DNA of 64,000 nucleotides from Arthrobacter sp. ZGTC131 (lineage in GTDB: Bacteria > Actinomycetota > Actinomycetes > Actinomycetales > Micrococcaceae), in contig NZ_PJIK01000006.1 in the NCBI RefSeq assembly GCF_002929275.1, positions 78,019 to 142,018 on the forward strand, in the 5' to 3' direction. Of the stretch, positions 60,131 to 64,000 are shown in pieces. The notes below the pieces were generated by a model, which saw only the letters and a list, made by a program, of their open reading frames with translations, had not been told where the DNA came from and made no database searches. Position 1 is the first letter of the stretch, and every line of letters starts with the position of its first letter. The translations under genes and the position numbers were made by a program.

Positions 60131-62606
60131 GATTCATCAGCATCTCAGCGAGGCCTTGAGGAAATCGCGCATTGTCGTGTGGAACGACCCAGACGGTGAG
60201 TTCCAAACGGACTTCGACTCGTTTGTTGAGAATGGCGTTGAAAAACGAGAGATCAAGAACGACGAGTTTGCGCGGAAGTTCGAGGCTCTTCGTGGAAATC
60301 CCGTACCGCGGTATGTGCTGTACCGGACGGGTGCCGTGAAAGAAGGGATCGACAACTGGCTGTTCGACGTCGAACTCTTCTACGCAAAGTTCAGCGCCAA
60401 CAAAGTTGACCTCGCCGCGGATGTGAGTGGCCTGCCTGGGGAGCTTAAGTACCTCGTGTCAGAGCACTCCGCCTTCTTCGCCGACGATAAGAAACGGCAG
60501 GCGCTGAAAACCTTGCTCGGAGATAAGGATTCCGCTGTCGACGTTAGGGCCAAGATGCTGGCCGTCTGCTGCAGCGCTTCGGACCATCGGTTGGACGAGA
60601 TTGTCGGGATGCTGCTGGAGGACTCTGCAAAGAACAAAGATGGGCGAATGGAGGCAATCGCGGAATGCGATCTGACCGGCTTCCTCTTCGACGGGCTGCG
60701 GACCATCTACGGTTACGAGTCGGTTGAACCAAGCCTGGAGGACTTTGCGCTCTGGCTCTTTAAATCTACGCTGCCTGGCTTCGAGCCTGAGAACGGGCAG
60801 CAGGCCCGTAATGCGCGACTGTTCTTCAGTGCCTGGAGCCACGATATACGGCACGCCCAAACGTTTGCCGCGCTGTCGAGCAACGCCTCAGATGTTCTCC
60901 AGGTCGAAAAGACCATCGAGAGCACCCCTTACACTGAGTTGCTCGAAAATCTGGCTTTCGAAGTCGCGGACCAGAAGATCCTCTCGGAGACCGCCCGTTT
61001 GGCCGCTGACAAGGGCCTAAACAGTAAGGAAGTTGCTAACGTCCTGCGCTACCGCCGGCGTTCACTCTGGTGGCAGGAATACCAGGACGTCTACGTCGCT
61101 ATTGAGACCGGCGTCGCCCTCCTTGAGCAAGTTGACGCCCTCCAGGTGCAAATCAACTCCTTCGACGACGGGCTGACAAAGTACTCGCAGACCTGGTGGC
61201 AGATCGACAGCCTCTACAGGCGATTCATCTACCGAGTGCGTAAGACCGAATTCAGCAAGCCCCTTGAGAAGCTTCGCGACGTCGTCGAAGGCCACTACTC
61301 AAATAAGTTCCTGATTCCACTGAACGACTCGTGGCAGGTGCGAGTGGACGCGCTGGAACAATGGCAATCTGCTGTTGTGCCATCGCAGCGAGACTTCTTC
61401 ACAAAGTATGTCCAGCCGCAGCTGACTAAAAAGAACAAGGTTTGCGTCATCATTTCCGACGCGATGCGCTACGAAGTCGCGGAGGAGCTCGGCTCCCGTA
61501 TCCGCCAAGAAAACGGCTACGATGCCGTCTTGGAAGCTCAACTCGGCGTGCTTCCGAGCTACACCCAGCTGGGTATGGCGTCCTTGCTGCCGCACACGAA
61601 GCTTGAACAGCAAGCTGGTAAGAACGCTTTAGTGCTGCTGGATGGCACACCATCCGGCGGCACGGAAAATCGCTCCCAAATCCTGTCGGCCGTGGCCGGC
61701 AAAGCCATCAAGGCAACCACGTTCGTCGACCTTACTCGGGACCAGCAAAGAGAGCTTTTCAGGGACAACCAGGTCGTCTACATCTACCACGACACGATTG
61801 ACCACACCGGCGACAAACTCGCTACCGAAACCTCTGCGTTCCATGCAGCAGAGCAGGCATTGGTTGACCTGGTTTCCCTGGTCAAGAAGACGGCCGGAGC
61901 TAACGTCAGCAATATGCTGATTACCGCGGACCATGGGTTCATTTATCAGGACAAGCCCGTTGAGGCCAGCGACTTCCTGTCCGAGACCCCGCAGGGCGAC
62001 GAATTTTTCTTCGAAAACCGCCGGTTCGTGCTTGGCCGAAACCTCAAGCCTTTGCATGGTCTCCGGACCTTCACTTCCGCCCAGTTGGGTCTCGAAGGTG
62101 ACATTGAAATCCAAATCCCGAAGTCCATCAAGAGACTGAAACGCCAAGGAGCCGGCGCCCGTTTTGTCCATGGCGGCGCGTCTCTGCAGGAAGTTGTTGT
62201 TCCCGTCCTGCGAGTCAACAAGAAGAAGGCTGGCGACGTCTCACTCGTCGACGTCGAAATTATGCAGGAGAAGGACTCTATTACAACCAACCAGGTAGTG
62301 GTTGGTTTGTTCCAGAAAGATGCCGTCAGCGACAAAGTCCAGGCGCGCCAGCTGAAGGTGGGCCTCTACTTCGGCGACCGGCTCATCTCCAATGAGGTGA
62401 CCCATGATTTCGACCTGATCAGCCTCGACAAGAGGGAGCGGATAGTTTCCCTGCAGCTCGTCTTGAGCAAGGACGCCGACGACCTCATGAAGGAAAACGT
62501 CGAGTTAAGACTGCTGGCTAAGGCCCCCAAAACTACACACTGGGGCGTGTATGCGTCCAAAACACTCAAGCTCAGCCGCTCGTTTACCAGCGACTTTGAC
62601 TTCTAG
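60123..62606 (+). CDS. pglZ: BREX phosphatase-domain protein PglZ
   Basis: 827 aa. C-terminal PglZ domain of the alkaline phosphatase superfamily: VCVIISDAMRYEVAEELGSR (about 440, metal-binding Asp), YHDTIDHTGDK, and MLITADHGFIYQD (about 600, Asp-His). Marker protein of BREX; a nuclease/phosphatase-like role is suggested for the family. Its ATG overlaps the pglX stop by 8 bases. Only 9 bases separate it from the second pglX. Confidence 0.92.
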   Translation: MSEIHQHLSEALRKSRIVVWNDPDGEFQTDFDSFVENGVEKREIKNDEFARKFEALRGNPVPRYVLYRTGAVKEGIDNWLFDVELFYAKFSANKVDLAADVSGLPGELKYLVSEHSAFFADDKKRQALKTLLGDKDSAVDVRAKMLAVCCSASDHRLDEIVGMLLEDSAKNKDGRMEAIAECDLTGFLFDGLRTIYGYESVEPSLEDFALWLFKSTLPGFEPENGQQARNARLFFSAWSHDIRHAQTFAALSSNASDVLQVEKTIESTPYTELLENLAFEVADQKILSETARLAADKGLNSKEVANVLRYRRRSLWWQEYQDVYVAIETGVALLEQVDALQVQINSFDDGLTKYSQTWWQIDSLYRRFIYRVRKTEFSKPLEKLRDVVEGHYSNKFLIPLNDSWQVRVDALEQWQSAVVPSQRDFFTKYVQPQLTKKNKVCVIISDAMRYEVAEELGSRIRQENGYDAVLEAQLGVLPSYTQLGMASLLPHTKLEQQAGKNALVLLDGTPSGGTENRSQILSAVAGKAIKATTFVDLTRDQQRELFRDNQVVYIYHDTIDHTGDKLATETSAFHAAEQALVDLVSLVKKTAGANVSNMLITADHGFIYQDKPVEASDFLSETPQGDEFFFENRRFVLGRNLKPLHGLRTFTSAQLGLEGDIEIQIPKSIKRLKRQGAGARFVHGGASLQEVVVPVLRVNKKKAGDVSLVDVEIMQEKDSITTNQVVVGLFQKDAVSDKVQARQLKVGLYFGDRLISNEVTHDFDLISLDKRERIVSLQLVLSKDADDLMKENVELRLLAKAPKTTHWGVYASKTLKLSRSFTSDFDF

Positions 62607-62615
62607 GGGATAAGC

Positions 62616-64000
62616 ATGGATTTGTCGTTGTTGCGTGGGTTTGCTGCGGGTGTTCGGGTTGAGTTGGGGGGTGTTGTTGGGGCTCGGTTGGCTGGGGTGT
62701 TGTTGCCTGGTTCGGTGGAGCGGGTGGAGTTTCCTGAGGCGGTGCGGCGTCTTGAGGGTGTGGTAGCGCGGTCTGGTCGTGATGTTGTGGTGGAGCAGGT
62801 GGCGTATACGTGGTTTAACCGTTTGGTGGCGTTGCGGTTTATGGACGTGAATGGTTATACGGGTGTGGGTGTGGTGTCTCCTGCCGGTGGTGTTGTGGCG
62901 GGGCAGCCGGAGGTGTTGGCGGATGCGAAGGCCGGGCATGTTGATGCCGGTGTGGTGGGGGAGAAGGTCCGGGACCGGGTGATCGGTTTGTTGTCGGGTT
63001 CTGTGGTGTCCCGTGATGGTCAGGGGGAGGCGTTCAAGCTTCTGTTGGCTGCGTATTGCAATCATTGGGCAGGTCCGATGCCGTTTATGTTTGAGCGCTC
63101 GGGGGATTTCACGGAGTTGCTGGTTCCGGATGATCTGCTCTCGGACCGGTCGATTGTTGCCCGGATTGTGCGGACGCTGACGCCGGAGGTGTGTTCGGAT
63201 GTTGAGGTGATCGGGTGGCTGTACCAGTTCTATATTGCCGCGCGGAAGGACGAGGTGTTCGCGGGGTTTAAGAAGAATAAGAAGGCGACGGCGCTGGAGA
63301 TCCCGGCGGCGACGCAGTTGTTTACGCCGCATTGGATTGTGAAGTATCTGGTGGAGAACTCGCTGGGCCGGTTGTGGCTTTTGAACAATCCGGGCTCGGA
63401 TCTGGCGTCTCGGATGGAGTATTACATTGCTCCGGTGGAGCCGGAGACTGACTTCCTGCGGATCAGTGGTCCGGAGGAGTTGAAGGTTCTGGATCCGGCG
63501 TGCGGTTCCGGGCATATGCTGACCTATGCGTTTGATCTGTTGTTCCTGATGTATGAGGAGGCAGGGTACGCCCGGTCGGAGATTCCTGGGCTGATTCTGA
63601 AGCACAATTTGTTTGGGGCGGAGATTGATCCGCGTGCGGGTGCGTTGGCGGCGTTCGCGCTGGCGATGAAGGCCCGCGGCAAGCAGAAGTCGTTCCTGAA
63701 CCCGGGCAAGGGCACGGCGCCGAATATCTGCGTGCTGGAGCCTGTCAGGTTCACCGCGGATGAGCTGGAGACCCTGCTAACCCGGGGCGGGGACAAGCAC
63801 GCCGAGATCGCTTTTTGGCAGGCGTTTGAGGATGCGGACACGTTCGGGTCGTTGATCCGCCCGAACCAGGACCTCATTGAACCGTTGAAGGCGCATGTGG
63901 AGTCGTTGGGGGAGGCGCAGACCCTATTCGGCGGGGACGTCCTGGACCGGGCGCGGACTGTGCTCCGGCAGTCGGAGTATCTTTCCACCCGGTATCACGT
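62616..64000 (+). CDS. pglX: Second pglX copy, cut by the window end
   Basis: ATG 62616 begins a second PglX whose visible 461 residues are the same as copy 1, including motif I; the window stops just before NPPY. The context before the ATG (GGGGATAAGC) gives an RBS and differs from that of copy 1, so the repeat starts exactly at the start codon. Whether its specificity region is different cannot be seen. Confidence 0.9.
   Translation, partial: MDLSLLRGFAAGVRVELGGVVGARLAGVLLPGSVERVEFPEAVRRLEGVVARSGRDVVVEQVAYTWFNRLVALRFMDVNGYTGVGVVSPAGGVVAGQPEVLADAKAGHVDAGVVGEKVRDRVIGLLSGSVVSRDGQGEAFKLLLAAYCNHWAGPMPFMFERSGDFTELLVPDDLLSDRSIVARIVRTLTPEVCSDVEVIGWLYQFYIAARKDEVFAGFKKNKKATALEIPAATQLFTPHWIVKYLVENSLGRLWLLNNPGSDLASRMEYYIAPVEPETDFLRISGPEELKVLDPACGSGHMLTYAFDLLFLMYEEAGYARSEIPGLILKHNLFGAEIDPRAGALAAFALAMKARGKQKSFLNPGKGTAPNICVLEPVRFTADELETLLTRGGDKHAEIAFWQAFEDADTFGSLIRPNQDLIEPLKAHVESLGEAQTLFGGDVLDRARTVLRQSEYLSTRYH
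62616..64000 (+). repeat. Long direct repeat, right copy (pglX 5' part)
   Basis: Partner of 56624-58008, same orientation, pglZ between them. Confidence 0.9.

Noticed and set aside
1-64000. CRISPR arrays, tRNA or rRNA genes, insertion sequence transposases, integrase and att sites
   Set aside because: Looked for regularly spaced repeats, cloverleaf-like sequences and transposase or integrase motifs; none seen. The Xis-like HTH at 51682 has no integrase partner in the window.

Overview
High-GC DNA with GTG/TTG starts, IclR/Lrp/GntR regulators and two divergent catabolic clusters; the protein families point to a soil actinobacterium of the Micrococcaceae (Arthrobacter/Pseudarthrobacter-like). 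This is inference from protein character and codon use; no rRNA or housekeeping marker is present to fix the genus.

0-6.1 kb is a decayed or poorly conserved end: a frameshifted LuxR regulator, a run of small lipoprotein/membrane genes, then a scar holding a DinB fragment, a GntR pseudogene (degenerate copy of the GntR gene at 17.1-17.9 kb) and a frameshifted DUF3553-like remnant. 6.1-27.3 kb is ordinary accessory metabolism: HAD phosphatase and Lrp regulator; a homoserine dehydrogenase/aldehyde dehydrogenase/permease/IclR/cyclase/homocysteine methyltransferase cluster; a GntR-controlled nitrilase-permease-nitrilase operon; a DUF808 membrane protein; and an Lrp/TPP-enzyme/aminotransferase/permease group.

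27.6-40 kb looks like a DNA-damage-inducible island. At least three and perhaps five promoters match the RecA-independent (PafBC-type) damage motif TTGTCRGTG-N8-TAnnnT, in front of a zinc-ribbon pair, an HD-domain hydrolase and divergent partner, an AddB/AddA-like helicase-nuclease pair, and a very unusual single protein that joins an SF2 (XPB-like) helicase to a complete RpoD-like sigma-70 factor. A NERD-domain SF1 helicase lies just upstream in the same orientation. I regard the sigma-helicase fusion with its AddAB-like neighbours and shared promoter motif as the best candidate for an undescribed system here.

40-45 kb holds a TY-Chap-like protein and an ADP-ribose/NAD module (ADP-ribosylglycohydrolase fused to a dual-specificity phosphatase, ARPP-1 protein, divergent NrtR-type Nudix regulator with two operator palindromes). 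45-64 kb is a defence island: a truncated macro-like/SIR2 protein, a GIY-YIG-like protein, a PLD-helicase-DUF3427 protein and a type 1 BREX operon (HTH, brxA, brxB, brxC, pglX, pglZ) followed by a second pglX whose visible 1,385 bases appear identical to the first. The window ends inside that second copy, so brxL and any further pglX cassettes are not visible.
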